Shown: positions 21,133-29,386 of the stretch, one piece after another
Numbering within the stretch: the first letter of the stretch is position 1
Layout of the letters: every line of letters starts with the position of its first letter
DNA from: Phycisphaerales bacterium
GTDB taxonomy: Bacteria; Planctomycetota; Phycisphaerae; Phycisphaerales; UBA1924
Length of the DNA stretch: 64,000 bases
Direction: 5' to 3'
Assembly (NCBI GenBank): GCA_029260515.1
Contig: JAJDDC010000095.1
Location: forward strand, 83,579-147,578
Notes under the pieces: model-generated
What the model was told of the DNA's origin: nothing
What the model saw: the letters and a program-made list of their open reading frames with translations, nothing else
Databases searched by the model: none
Made by a program: the position numbers and the translations under genes

Positions 21133-21936
21133 TCAGTAGTGGCACGCCCCGCAGTAGTCCGGCGGATTGCGCCGCAGTGACTCGACGAGTTGCTCGGGTG
21201 TTAGCCCGCCGTGCTCCTCGTCCACACGCTCCTCGGGCGGGACCGCGAACCACTCGTTCTCGACCCAGATCAGGTCCGTGATCCGGTCCGGGGGCACAAG
21301 GTTCTTGCCCGGGTCGCGGTGGCAGTCCAGGCACCAGCCCATGCTCAGCGGCTGGGCCTGGTACACGACCGGCATCCCCTTGATCTGACCGTGGCACGAG
21401 TAGCAGCTCACGCCCGCAGACAGGTGCACCGAGTGCGGGAAGTTGGCGTAGTCGGGGATCACGTGGATCTGGCGCCACGCGATCGAGGCGCCGTGCTCGG
21501 ACACGGGCAGGCCCGCGACCTCGTACTCGCGGATCTTCGCCTCGGCGCCCGCGGCGTCGCCCGCGTCGAGCAGGCCCTGGATCTCGTCGTACCGCTCGCC
21601 CGCCAGGTACGCGTCGCGGACGAAGGCGGTCTTCTCCTCGACGCCCTGGAGCTTGGTCGCCTGGTGGCAGCCGTAGCACGTGTGCACGCTCGGGATGTTG
21701 GCGTGCTTGGACTCGTCGATGTGCGAGTGGCAGTAGCGGCAATCGATGCCGAGCTTGCCCGCGTGGATCTGATGGTTGAACCCGCTGCCGGGCTGGACGG
21801 GCATGTACCCGACCTCCCAGAACTTGGGCGTGAAGTAGTACCAGACGCCGCCGACGGTCAGGACGCCCCCGCCCATCGCCGCCATCGCGCCGAGCGTCGG
21901 GAGCACGTTCATCCATCGTGGAAAGAGTGCGGACAC
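21133..21936 (-). CDS. actA: Alternative complex III subunit ActA (pentaheme cytochrome c)
   Basis: Membrane-anchored multiheme cytochrome, 267 residues from GTG 21936. That GTG is preferred because AAGGAG lies nine bases upstream; an ATG eight codons further in and a longer frame from 22005 are alternatives. One N-terminal helix (about 10-33) is followed by five heme-binding motifs: CRYCH, CYGCH, CYSCH, CLDCH and CGACH (the last three residues from the C-terminus). The spacing and terminal motif match ActA. It is first in the act operon, 73 bases before actB, and divergent from ctaA. Confidence 0.93.
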   Translation of the reverse strand: MSALFPRWMNVLPTLGAMAAMGGGVLTVGGVWYYFTPKFWEVGYMPVQPGSGFNHQIHAGKLGIDCRYCHSHIDESKHANIPSVHTCYGCHQATKLQGVEEKTAFVRDAYLAGERYDEIQGLLDAGDAAGAEAKIREYEVAGLPVSEHGASIAWRQIHVIPDYANFPHSVHLSAGVSCYSCHGQIKGMPVVYQAQPLSMGWCLDCHRDPGKNLVPPDRITDLIWVENEWFAVPPEERVDEEHGGLTPEQLVESLRRNPPDYCGACHY

Positions 21937-22093
21937 GCCCTGGGGCTCCTTCGTCGCATTCCCCGGGCGCTGCGGGCCCCCGGCGAAGGTCCGAGAGGAT
22001 AGCAAGGGCTAAGTGTGGACGCATTGCTGCCACGCCGAAATTCTGGGCCGCCCGGCATACCCTGTGCTGGCCGCGTCACTGTCTGACCGGAAT

Positions 22094-22108
22094 TGAGACT
22101 GGGTCTCA
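22094..22108. promoter_or_regulatory. Palindromic operator candidate between actA and ctaA
   Basis: TGAGACTGGGTCTCA is a perfect 6-3-6 palindrome in the divergent promoter region. Its outer halves TGAGA/TCTCA equal those of Fur-type boxes, and its flanks (AAT before, TTT after) also fit. A second, closer match lies before the cox operon. Function is inferred. Confidence 0.4.
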
Positions 22109-22168
22109 TTTGCGCGCGGCCAGGCGATCGGGTCAACTCACCAGCCGCCCCTTCGCACGGAGCACGCG

Positions 22169-23560
22169 ATGCCCGAGACAACAGAACGTCCGCCCGTGAT
22201 CGTCCCCGCGCTGGCCGTCGGGCTGGGGGCGTCGATCGCCATGTGGGCCGCCTGGTACGTGATGCATATGCCCGGGATAGACGCGCCGCGGAGCGCGGGA
22301 GTGCCCGTGATGGGCGCGCTGCTGGTGCTGTGCGTGCTGCTGGGCGTCGCTTCGGGCGGGCGCGGCGGGCGACCTGGCTGGCTCGTCGGGCTGCTCGCCG
22401 GGCTCGTCAGTGGCGCGCTCAACCTCATCCTTCTTCTGAGCAATCTCGTCGAGCAGGCGACGGCGACCGACCAACTCGGCGCGACCGCCAACCAGCTCCA
22501 GCCCGGGGCGCCGCTCGTGATCGTGAGCTTTGTCGGCGCGTGCATGGTCGCGGGCACCCTCGCGGGCGCCGTTGGCGGCGTGCTCGGTCGGCGCGGCCCT
22601 CGCCTGAGCGCGCAGGCCTGGCTCGGGCGCCTGGGTGTCGTCGCCGCGGCCTCCTTCCTCCCCCTGCTCGTCGCGGGCGGAGCGGTCACGGGGACCGAGA
22701 GCGCAATGGCCGTGCCCGACCCGGTGACCAGTTACGGCTCGGTCTCGTTCCTCTTCCCACTGAGTCTGATGGGCGAGGACCGCATCTTCTTCGAGCATGC
22801 CCACCGCCTGCTGGGCTCGCTGGTGGGCCTGGTCACGCTGATCTGGGCGATCGCGACGACGGTCGTGGATCGTCGGGGCAGCATGAAGCTCGCCGTCTGG
22901 CTTGCGTTCGTGCTCGTCGTCGTGCAGGGTGCGCTCGGTGCGCTGCGCGTCGGGGAGAACTCGGTCGCCCTCGCCCTGGCCCACGGCGTCTTCGGCCAGA
23001 TCACGTTCATGGTCGCCGTCGGGGTCGCGGCCGCGCAGCGCCAGAGCTACATCGAGGCGCCATCGCTCGTGGGCGACGCGACGCGCAGCGCCGCGCGGCG
23101 GGCGGGCAAGCTCGCGCTGTTCGCCGTCATCGCCGTCCTCATCCAGCTCGTCTTCGGCGCGATGTACCGGCACATGGGCTCGACGCACGCGCTGTACTCG
23201 CACATCGGCTGGTCGTTCGTCGTCATGGTGCTCGTCATCATCACCGGCTCGCTGTGCATGAAGACCGACAAGTCCGACCGCGGCGGGCGCCCGCTCCGCC
23301 TCGCGGGCGTCTTCATGCACGCGATCGTGACCTGGCAGTTCGTGCTCGGCTGGCTCGCGCTCTGGCAGGTCCCGCCGAGCGAGAAGGCCCGCCCGATCCC
23401 GACCGCCGAGCAGCTCCCGACGGCCCACGACATCGAGGCCATGGAGGCGATCATCACGACCGCCCACCAGGCCAGCGGGGCCCTTGTGCTCGCCGCCGCG
23501 ACCCTCGGCCTCGTCTGGGCGAGGCGGCTCGCCCGAAACAGGGTGGGCGACACGACGTAA
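22169..23560 (+). CDS. ctaA: Heme A synthase (COX15/CtaA family)
   Basis: Membrane enzyme oxidising heme O to heme A for the aa3-type oxidase encoded next door; 463 residues from ATG 22169. Two extra N-terminal hydrophobic segments and a QA-rich segment precede the CtaA domain (about 170-460). Conserved His pairs are visible in FFEHAHRLLGSLVGLV, LAHGVFGQITFMVAVG, MYRHMGSTHALYSHIGWSF and TTAHQASGALVLA. Family members are about 300-380 residues, so this one has an N-terminal extension of about 150 residues with its own helices. No heme O synthase (ctaB) lies in the window. Confidence 0.88.
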   Translation: MPETTERPPVIVPALAVGLGASIAMWAAWYVMHMPGIDAPRSAGVPVMGALLVLCVLLGVASGGRGGRPGWLVGLLAGLVSGALNLILLLSNLVEQATATDQLGATANQLQPGAPLVIVSFVGACMVAGTLAGAVGGVLGRRGPRLSAQAWLGRLGVVAAASFLPLLVAGGAVTGTESAMAVPDPVTSYGSVSFLFPLSLMGEDRIFFEHAHRLLGSLVGLVTLIWAIATTVVDRRGSMKLAVWLAFVLVVVQGALGALRVGENSVALALAHGVFGQITFMVAVGVAAAQRQSYIEAPSLVGDATRSAARRAGKLALFAVIAVLIQLVFGAMYRHMGSTHALYSHIGWSFVVMVLVIITGSLCMKTDKSDRGGRPLRLAGVFMHAIVTWQFVLGWLALWQVPPSEKARPIPTAEQLPTAHDIEAMEAIITTAHQASGALVLAAATLGLVWARRLARNRVGDTT

Positions 23561-23693
23561 GGACCCTGTAACGGGACCGCCCCGCGGCAACGTGAGCCGC
23601 GATCCACCCGGTAGTCTGGCACGGATGGTCCCGCGGCAATCGCGGGCCCCGCCGGGCGTTGGGCGTCCCGGACCCCCAGGGGAGGTTGGCGGC

Positions 23694-25265
23694 ATGGTCG
23701 TGAGCACCGCGGGCGAGCAGGGACATACGGCCCGGACGGGTCCGACCGACGCCCGGGCCGACGAGGCGCCGACCCACCTCAAGCCCATCCCCCCCCGCCG
23801 GTTCGGCTACGAGCAGGCCAGGCACCTGCTGCTGCGGGCCGGTTTCGGCGGCACGCCCACGCAGATCCAGACCCTCGCCGGTTGGGGCCCCGAGAAGGCG
23901 GTCGACTACCTCATCGAGTACGACGCGGTGCCGGTCGAGGCGCCGGGCGCCGACGAGTTCGACAAGGGGATCATGCGTCCGCCCACGCGGGCCGAGCAGG
24001 AGGCGTACCGCGCCGCCCAGCGGGCCCGCGACGAGAACGCGCTGGCGCAGTTCCGCCTGCGGCGCCAGCAGTCGCAGCGCCAGGACCGCCAGCAGATGGG
24101 CGAGCTGCAACGGTGGTGGCTGGCGCGGATGATCGAGACGCCGCGCCCGCTGCAGGAGAAGCTCACGCTGTTCTGGCACGGGCACTTCGCGACCAGCTAC
24201 CGCACGATCGAGAACAGCTACCACATGTACCTGCAGAACCAGTTGTACCGCGCGCACGCCGCGGGCAACTTCGGCGACCTGCTCTTCCAGGTCATCCGCG
24301 ACCCGGCGATGCTCAAGTACCTCGACAACGACGAGTCGTCCGCCCGCCAGCCCAACGAGAACCTCGCCCGAGAGCTGATGGAGCTGTTCAGCCTGGGCGA
24401 GGGCGCGTACTCGGAGCGCGACATCAAGGAGGGCGCCCGCGCACTCACGGGGTACACCTTCGAGGACGACGCGTTCGTCTTCAACGAGGCCAACCACGAC
24501 AGGGGCGCCAAGCGGATCCTGGGCGCCTCGGGCTCGCTCGACGGCGACGGCTTCTGCCGCGCCATCCTCGCCCAGCGGGCCTGCCCAGAGTTCATCGCCT
24601 CCAAGCTCTACCGCTTCTTCGCACGCCATGTCCCCACCAACCCCCGCGACCAGGACCGGACGACCAAGGCCATCGTCAAGCAGCTCGCGGGGACGATGAT
24701 CAAGGCCCGGTACGAGCTGCGACCCGTGCTCCGCCAGCTGTTCCTCTCCGAGCACTTCTACCACCCGACGGTCGTGGGCGAGAAGATCAAGAGCCCGACG
24801 GAGCTGGTCGTCGGCGCGGTGCGTTCCATGAACACGCCCGTACGCGACCTGGCCATTCTCAACGACGCGCTCAACCTCATGGGCCAGAACCTGTTCTACC
24901 CGCCCAGCGTGAAAGGCTGGGACGGCGGGCGCTCGTGGGTCAACACCTCCACCATGTTCGTCCGCCAGAACATCCTCGCCTTCCTGCTCACCGGCAAGAA
25001 GCCCGTCGGCTACGACGCGCTGGCCGACGAGAACACGTACGACCCGACGCCGCTGCTCGCCGAGCTCGAGAAGGGCGACCCGGGCGCGTCGAGCGATCCG
25101 GCCAAAGCCGTGGACTATCTGCTCCGACTCACCCTCGGCTCGGCGCCCGAGCACGCGCGACAGACACTGACCACATTCGTCAACGAGCACGGCGGCGTCC
25201 GCCCGCCCGTCCTGACCGGGGCGCTGCTGCTCGTGACGGCGATGCCGGAGTATCAGCTGTGCTGA
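23694..25265 (+). CDS. DUF1800 family protein
   Basis: Member of the DUF1800 family, found with DUF1501 partners in many planctomycetes and proteobacteria; role unknown, thought to concern exported or cell-surface material. 523 residues from ATG 23694, which has GGAGG upstream; an open frame reaches further back without a better start. Family landmarks are RHLLLRAGFGGTPTQIQTLA near the N-terminus, LTLFWHGHFATSYRTIENSY at about 160-180, NENLARELMELFSLGEG at about 220 and NLFYPPSVKGWDGGRSWVN at about 400. No signal peptide is evident. It lies 44 bases before the DUF1501 gene. Confidence 0.88.
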   Translation: MVVSTAGEQGHTARTGPTDARADEAPTHLKPIPPRRFGYEQARHLLLRAGFGGTPTQIQTLAGWGPEKAVDYLIEYDAVPVEAPGADEFDKGIMRPPTRAEQEAYRAAQRARDENALAQFRLRRQQSQRQDRQQMGELQRWWLARMIETPRPLQEKLTLFWHGHFATSYRTIENSYHMYLQNQLYRAHAAGNFGDLLFQVIRDPAMLKYLDNDESSARQPNENLARELMELFSLGEGAYSERDIKEGARALTGYTFEDDAFVFNEANHDRGAKRILGASGSLDGDGFCRAILAQRACPEFIASKLYRFFARHVPTNPRDQDRTTKAIVKQLAGTMIKARYELRPVLRQLFLSEHFYHPTVVGEKIKSPTELVVGAVRSMNTPVRDLAILNDALNLMGQNLFYPPSVKGWDGGRSWVNTSTMFVRQNILAFLLTGKKPVGYDALADENTYDPTPLLAELEKGDPGASSDPAKAVDYLLRLTLGSAPEHARQTLTTFVNEHGGVRPPVLTGALLLVTAMPEYQLC

Positions 25266-25309
25266 AGAGCAGGCATCAGGGATTAGGCATTAGCCATTAG
25301 GAAGACCAC

Positions 25310-26659
25310 ATGTCGCTGCACAACAACCCGTCCGAGGCCAACGCGTTCACGCGTCGTCAGTTCCTGACGACCGGGCTCACGCTCGCCTCGGCGTCCGTCG
25401 CCGTCCCCATGTTCCTGCAGCGCTCCGCCTTCGGCCTGCCCATGGCCGCGCCGGGCATGTCCTCCATCCCCGGCGTCAACGAGGACCGGATCCTCGTCGT
25501 CTGCCAGCTCTCTGGGGGCAACGACGGGCTCAACACCGTCATCCCCTTCCGCGACGACAACTACTACCGCGTCCGCCCGGGCATCGGGCTTCGGGGCGAG
25601 GACCAGCTGCTCGAGTTGTCGAAGGTCGGCGCCAAGGGCTCCGAGGGCGTCGCCCTCCACCGGGGCCTGGCGGGCATCAAGAACCTCTACGACGAGGGCA
25701 TGTGCGCCGTCGTCCAGGGCGTTGGCTACCCCAACCCCAACCGCTCGCACTTCAAATCCATGGACATCTGGCAGACCGCCGACATGTCCGGCACCGGCGA
25801 CGGCTGGCTCGGGCGCTACGTGGACGCCGAGTGCTGCGGGTACGGCAAGGGCGAGTCGGGCCAACCCGACGGCTCGCAGACGATCTACCCCCCCATCGCC
25901 ATCGGTCGCACTGCGCCGCTCGCGCTCGAGGGGCGCTCGGTCAAGCCCGTCGCGTTCGAGACTCCCGACCTTTTCCGCTGGATGGGCGCCGACGTGCACG
26001 ATTCGCTGGTCGAGCCGTACCAAAGAATCGCCGAGCAGGGCGTGACCGAGGGCACCGACCCCGAGTCCAACGCCGCGTTCCTGATGCGGACGACGCTGGA
26101 CGCGCAGGTCTCGAGCGACCAGATCCGCAAGGCCGTCGAGCAGCGCCCGCTGGTGAACTACCCCGGCTCGGCCCTGGGCAGGCAGCTGCAGATGGTCGGG
26201 AGCATGATCCGGGCGGGGCTGAAGACCCGGGTCTACTACGTCACGCACGGCGGGTTCGACACACACTCGGGCCAGGGCGGCGCGTTCGGGCGCCACGCCC
26301 AGCTGCTCGGGCAGTTCGCCGACGCGATGAACGCGTTCTACCGCGACCTCAAGGCCCAGGAGAACGACGGGCGCGTGCTGAGCATGTGCTTCAGCGAGTT
26401 CGGTCGGCGCGTCTCGCAGAACGCCTCGGGCGGGACCGACCACGGCACCGCCGCCCCCATGTTCCTGCTCGGGCCCATGGTCAACGCGGGCGTCGTCGGG
26501 AACCACCCCTCGCTGACCAACCTGGACAACGGCGACCTGAAGTTCGGCATCGACTTCCGCTCGGTCTACGCCGACGTGCTCGAGCGCTGGCTGGGGACGA
26601 AGGACTCGAGCCAGATCCTCGAGGGGCGGTTTAGGGCGACGAGGGTGGTAAAAGCGTAA
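25310..26659 (+). CDS. DUF1501 family twin-arginine-exported protein
   Basis: DUF1501 proteins have an alkaline-phosphatase/sulfatase-like fold; the substrate is unknown. 449 residues from ATG 25310. A twin-arginine signal (FTRRQFLTTGLTLASASVAV) lies in residues 13-32. ILVVCQLSGGNDGLNTVIPF at about 63-82 is the family signature, and THGGFDTHSGQGG (about 310) and SEFGRRVSQNASGGTDHGTA (about 363) carry the likely metal-binding Asp and His. It forms a two-gene unit with the DUF1800 gene. Its last 29 bases overlap the end of a convergent minus-strand gene. Confidence 0.9.
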   Translation: MSLHNNPSEANAFTRRQFLTTGLTLASASVAVPMFLQRSAFGLPMAAPGMSSIPGVNEDRILVVCQLSGGNDGLNTVIPFRDDNYYRVRPGIGLRGEDQLLELSKVGAKGSEGVALHRGLAGIKNLYDEGMCAVVQGVGYPNPNRSHFKSMDIWQTADMSGTGDGWLGRYVDAECCGYGKGESGQPDGSQTIYPPIAIGRTAPLALEGRSVKPVAFETPDLFRWMGADVHDSLVEPYQRIAEQGVTEGTDPESNAAFLMRTTLDAQVSSDQIRKAVEQRPLVNYPGSALGRQLQMVGSMIRAGLKTRVYYVTHGGFDTHSGQGGAFGRHAQLLGQFADAMNAFYRDLKAQENDGRVLSMCFSEFGRRVSQNASGGTDHGTAAPMFLLGPMVNAGVVGNHPSLTNLDNGDLKFGIDFRSVYADVLERWLGTKDSSQILEGRFRATRVVKA

Positions 26660-27143
26660 CGAGCGTCGCATTCAAGCGATATCGCATCGCCGATGTGATC
26701 TCCGTCGCGTGTCCGCACTCCGGGCATCGCAGGACCTCGCGTTCCGGAGTTCGCTCGATCGACAAACCCAGCATGGAGTATCCGCAGCCGCACCGGACAT
26801 CTCGCAGGTGGCGGCGGAGCACACGCCGATTCCAGCGGTCCCGGGCAACCAGAACAACCCCGATCGGCGCCAGCAACCCGATCGCAAACGCGACCACAAT
26901 CAAGATCAGACCACGCTCTTTCTCCTCGGGCCCGCGCGGCGTGAACGAATCCGCCAGCGGAACGACGTAAAACACATCCACCCAGAACGCGAGCACGAAC
27001 ACGACGAGCAGGGCAAACCGAAAACCCACCGCGGGCCACGGCGTTGACTCCCTCGCCTCGCGCAGTAACGCTCGACAGACTTCATCCGGAGCGTTGTCCA
27101 ACGCCGCTATTCCCCGCCAGGGTTTGCGGAACAGAAACCGCAT
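26631..27143 (-). CDS. Zinc-ribbon membrane protein (copy B)
   Basis: 170 residues from ATG 27143, which shares one base with the stop of the upstream paralogue (TGATG). N-terminal KPWRGIAALDNAPDEVCRAL is followed by two helices (FALLVVFVLAFWVDVFYVV and GLILIVVAFAIGLLAPIGVV), a basic linker (RDRWNRRVLRRHLRDV), then a zinc ribbon CGCG...CPECG. Function unknown. It is clearly homologous to the preceding gene in layout and in the WR-x-LD start. Its 3' end overlaps the convergent DUF1501 gene by 29 bases. Confidence 0.75.
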   Translation of the reverse strand: MRFLFRKPWRGIAALDNAPDEVCRALLREARESTPWPAVGFRFALLVVFVLAFWVDVFYVVPLADSFTPRGPEEKERGLILIVVAFAIGLLAPIGVVLVARDRWNRRVLRRHLRDVRCGCGYSMLGLSIERTPEREVLRCPECGHATEITSAMRYRLNATLVTLLPPSSP

Positions 27144-27640
27144 CACGCCGAGCCTACCCCGAGCGCTTCGAGCTGCTCCAGCATCTCCGGCGTCAGCACG
27201 ACACTGGCGCCGCACTCGGGGCAAACCACGTGCCGGGACCCCGCCTCGCCCCGGGGCGTGAGCCCGAGCAGGCTGTAGCGGCACGCGCCGCACGTCATCG
27301 TGTTGAGGCGGTCGCGGATCGCCGATCGCAGCCACGCGTCGCGCACGAGCAGCACCACCGCCGTCAGCGCGACGAGCCAGACGACCCCCGTGCTCAGCGA
27401 GACGAGCAGCGACAGCGCGTCGTACCGAATCTCGTTTGGGATCTCGTCCTGGATGGAGCCGGCCAGCGCGCCGGTGATGACGAGGAACACGACCGCCGCG
27501 AACGAGCCGACGGCGAACAGGACCACCCCCAGCGTCCGCCGACGGCTCCTGGCCTCCGCGACGTACACCCGGCACCGATCATCGTCGAACCTGTCCAGCT
27601 CCGAGAACGCCCGCCAGACTTTGGCGATCGGCATCCGCAT
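27143..27640 (-). CDS. Zinc-ribbon membrane protein (copy A)
   Basis: 165 residues from ATG 27640. Layout is N-terminal VWRAFSELDRFDDDRCRVYV, two helices (LGVVLFAVGSFAAVVFLVIT and STGVVWLVALTAVVLLVRDA), then MTCGACRYSLLGL and VVCPECGASVVL, a four-Cys zinc ribbon facing the cytoplasm by the positive-inside rule. No family is recognised. It probably arose with the next gene by tandem duplication. Joined to both neighbours by one-base stop/start overlaps, so the three-gene unit is translated in a coupled way. Confidence 0.75.
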   Translation of the reverse strand: MRMPIAKVWRAFSELDRFDDDRCRVYVAEARSRRRTLGVVLFAVGSFAAVVFLVITGALAGSIQDEIPNEIRYDALSLLVSLSTGVVWLVALTAVVLLVRDAWLRSAIRDRLNTMTCGACRYSLLGLTPRGEAGSRHVVCPECGASVVLTPEMLEQLEALGVGSA

Positions 27641-27906
27641 CAGTCGTCGGACTGTTCGTCGCCCGCGGCGTCGGTGTTGCTCCCGCTTTCGGCCGAATCT
27701 CTTTCGTCGGCGTTCTCGTCGTGGAGCATCTCGCCGACCGCGTTCGCGCCCCCCGCGTCGCCCGCGCCGGCGCCGACGCCCGGCTCGTGCATCGCCGGGC
27801 CGGTCCGGAACGAGGCGAAGATCCAGTACATCAGCAGCCCGATCACGACCAGGGGCGTCACCAGCCAGATCGTGAGCAGCAGGTTCTGCTTGGCGTGCCG
27901 CCGCAT
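27640..27906 (-). CDS. Small acidic single-helix membrane protein
   Basis: 88 residues if started at ATG 27906; an ATG at 27948 is in frame but sits in the T tract of the sodA terminator. A basic start (MRRHAKQN) is followed by one helix (LLLTIWLVTPLVVIGLLMYW) and a tail rich in Asp, Glu, Ala and Gly with no recognised domain. It heads the three-gene unit with the two zinc-ribbon proteins (TGATG junction). Function unknown. Confidence 0.6.
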   Translation of the reverse strand: MRRHAKQNLLLTIWLVTPLVVIGLLMYWIFASFRTGPAMHEPGVGAGAGDAGGANAVGEMLHDENADERDSAESGSNTDAAGDEQSDD

Positions 27907-27949
27907 ATGCCCGGATCGTAGGAATCCCGAGCCCGGCGACCCGCCCATG

Positions 27950-27980
27950 AAAAAACCGAGCCGCGAGCGTGAGCTCGCGA
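27950..27980 (-). terminator. Rho-independent terminator of sodA
   Basis: Read on the minus strand, a seven-base-pair stem CGCGAGC / GCTCGCG with a four-base loop is followed by GGCTCGG and six T. It lies about 50 bases after the sodA stop, which separates sodA from the downstream small-protein operon. Confidence 0.75.
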
Positions 27981-28028
27981 CCCGGCGTGTGTCCTCGCGT
28001 GCTCACGCACGCGGCTGTGTTCGGAGGA

Positions 28029-28661
28029 TCAGCCCCTAGCCTTCTCGAAGTTCTCGCTGACCTGCGGCCAGCTCACCACGTTCCAGAACGCCTCGATGTA
28101 GTCCGGACGCTTGTTCTGGTAGTTCAGGTAGTACGCGTGCTCCCAGACGTCCAGGCCCAGCACGGGCCTGCCCTCGATGCCGGCGAACGTCTTGCCCATC
28201 GCCGGGTTGTCCTGGTTGGCGGTCGAGCCGACCGCCAGCTTGCCGTCGCCCCCGACGTACAGCCACGACCAGCCCGAGCCGAAGCGGGTGGCGGCGGCGT
28301 CGGCGAACTTCTGCTTGAACGCGTCGAACGACCCGAACGCGTCGTCGATCGCCTTGCCCAGGTCGCCGGACGGCTTGCCGCCGGCGTTGGGGGCCATGAC
28401 CTGCCAGAACAGCGCGTGGTTCGCGTGCCCGCCCACGTTGTTGCGGACGGCGGTCCGTTTGTCCTCAGAGACCTCACCCAGGCGGGTGCAGGCTTTCCAG
28501 GGGCAGGTCTCGCCGGCAAGGGGGGTGCCCTCGACGGCTGCGTTCCCCTTGGAGACGTAGCCGGCGTGGTGCTTGTCGTGATGAATGGTCATCGTCCGCG
28601 CATCGATATGCGGCTCCAGCGCCTCGGGGGCGTACGGGAGCGGGGGAAGCTCGAAAGCCAT
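28029..28661 (-). CDS. sodA: Superoxide dismutase (Fe/Mn type)
   Basis: Dismutates superoxide; 210 residues from ATG 28661, preceded by GGAGGATCGAG. Metal ligands are visible: the first His in [13 protein letters not shown] (residues 24-36), His in [13 protein letters not shown], Asp and His in [20 protein letters not shown]. No signal peptide, so cytoplasmic. The segment between helices ([20 protein letters not shown]) carries two Cys and differs from the usual LPLEEL pattern. The residues near the active site do not decide between Fe and Mn. Single-gene unit with its own terminator. Confidence 0.95.
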   Translation of the reverse strand: MAFELPPLPYAPEALEPHIDARTMTIHHDKHHAGYVSKGNAAVEGTPLAGETCPWKACTRLGEVSEDKRTAVRNNVGGHANHALFWQVMAPNAGGKPSGDLGKAIDDAFGSFDAFKQKFADAAATRFGSGWSWLYVGGDGKLAVGSTANQDNPAMGKTFAGIEGRPVLGLDVWEHAYYLNYQNKRPDYIEAFWNVVSWPQVSENFEKARG

Positions 28662-29386
28662 CTCGATCCTCCACAAACAGTTATCTAACAAGAGATTGCA
28701 ACAAACCGCCACCACAAGCCCACCCCAGCTTGCCAAGAGGGGGTCGGATCGTGTATGCTCTCGGTCCGGCCGATTGAGCGGCGGGTCGAGACCGCGGGTT
28801 GACGTCCGAGAATAGGCGCACCCCCGAACATGGTCAACGACTCGTACCCCCCGCACCAACCCGTCCGGTCGCACGAGGGCAGGACGCCCCGGCGACGACG
28901 AAACCATGGATTTCCCTCTCCTTATTCTTCGAATCACTCTAATCAACGCGAAACTCGGGAAGCCTGGCGGCGTATCAGGGTGTTCGTACTGAGCCATGGA
29001 TGGACGGCTTGTGGGGGTGTCCCGGGTGGGACGCCGACAATCTGATCGCACGGTCCGCGGCCCCTTCGTGACGCCGCCCGATCGCCCCAGGCAAACCGCC
29101 CCGGGCGCCGGGGTCAGGAGTCGGGAAAAGGGGTCGGATGAGAAGCAGACACGCGGGAGGATCCCGCGGCGGGCCAGGCTGGAATGCGTTCGACGTTCGT
29201 GCTGAGGTGTTCACCCCGGAATGTGTGCCGGGGCGGGTGTTTCCGCCGGATTCGGGCGGCGAAAAAAGGGCGGGAGAGAGACCCGGCGCCGCACACGGAG
29301 GGCCCCGGGGGCGTATGGAAGGCAGAAAGAGGCGTATCGCGCCGGGCGCGACACCGCCAGGGCAGGAAGACGAAGGACTCTCTCGG
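28662..29386. other. Divergent intergenic region between sodA and the sigma factor gene
   Basis: 725 bases without a convincing gene. It must hold the sodA promoter on the minus strand and that of the sigma gene on the plus strand. A plus-strand promoter candidate is at 28730-28759. An AT-richer stretch lies at 28910-28950 (CTTATTCTTCGAATCACTCT). A GC hairpin CCCCGG-GCG-CCGGGG lies at 29099-29113 without a T run. If 28730 is the real promoter, the leader is about 620 bases, long enough for regulation in the RNA. Short open frames here lack coding character. Confidence 0.5.
28730..28759 (+). promoter_or_regulatory. Candidate sigma-70 promoter for the sigma factor gene
   Basis: TTGCCA and TATGCT hexamers with 18-base spacing, each matching four or more consensus positions, in a GC-rich background. 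It lies about 620 bases before the start codon, so a nearer promoter may exist. Confidence 0.3.

Noticed and set aside
22133..23788. 551-codon minus frame opposite ctaA
   Set aside because: Charged, Arg/Asp/Glu/His-rich antisense reading; the plus strand shows the membrane helices and His pairs of CtaA.
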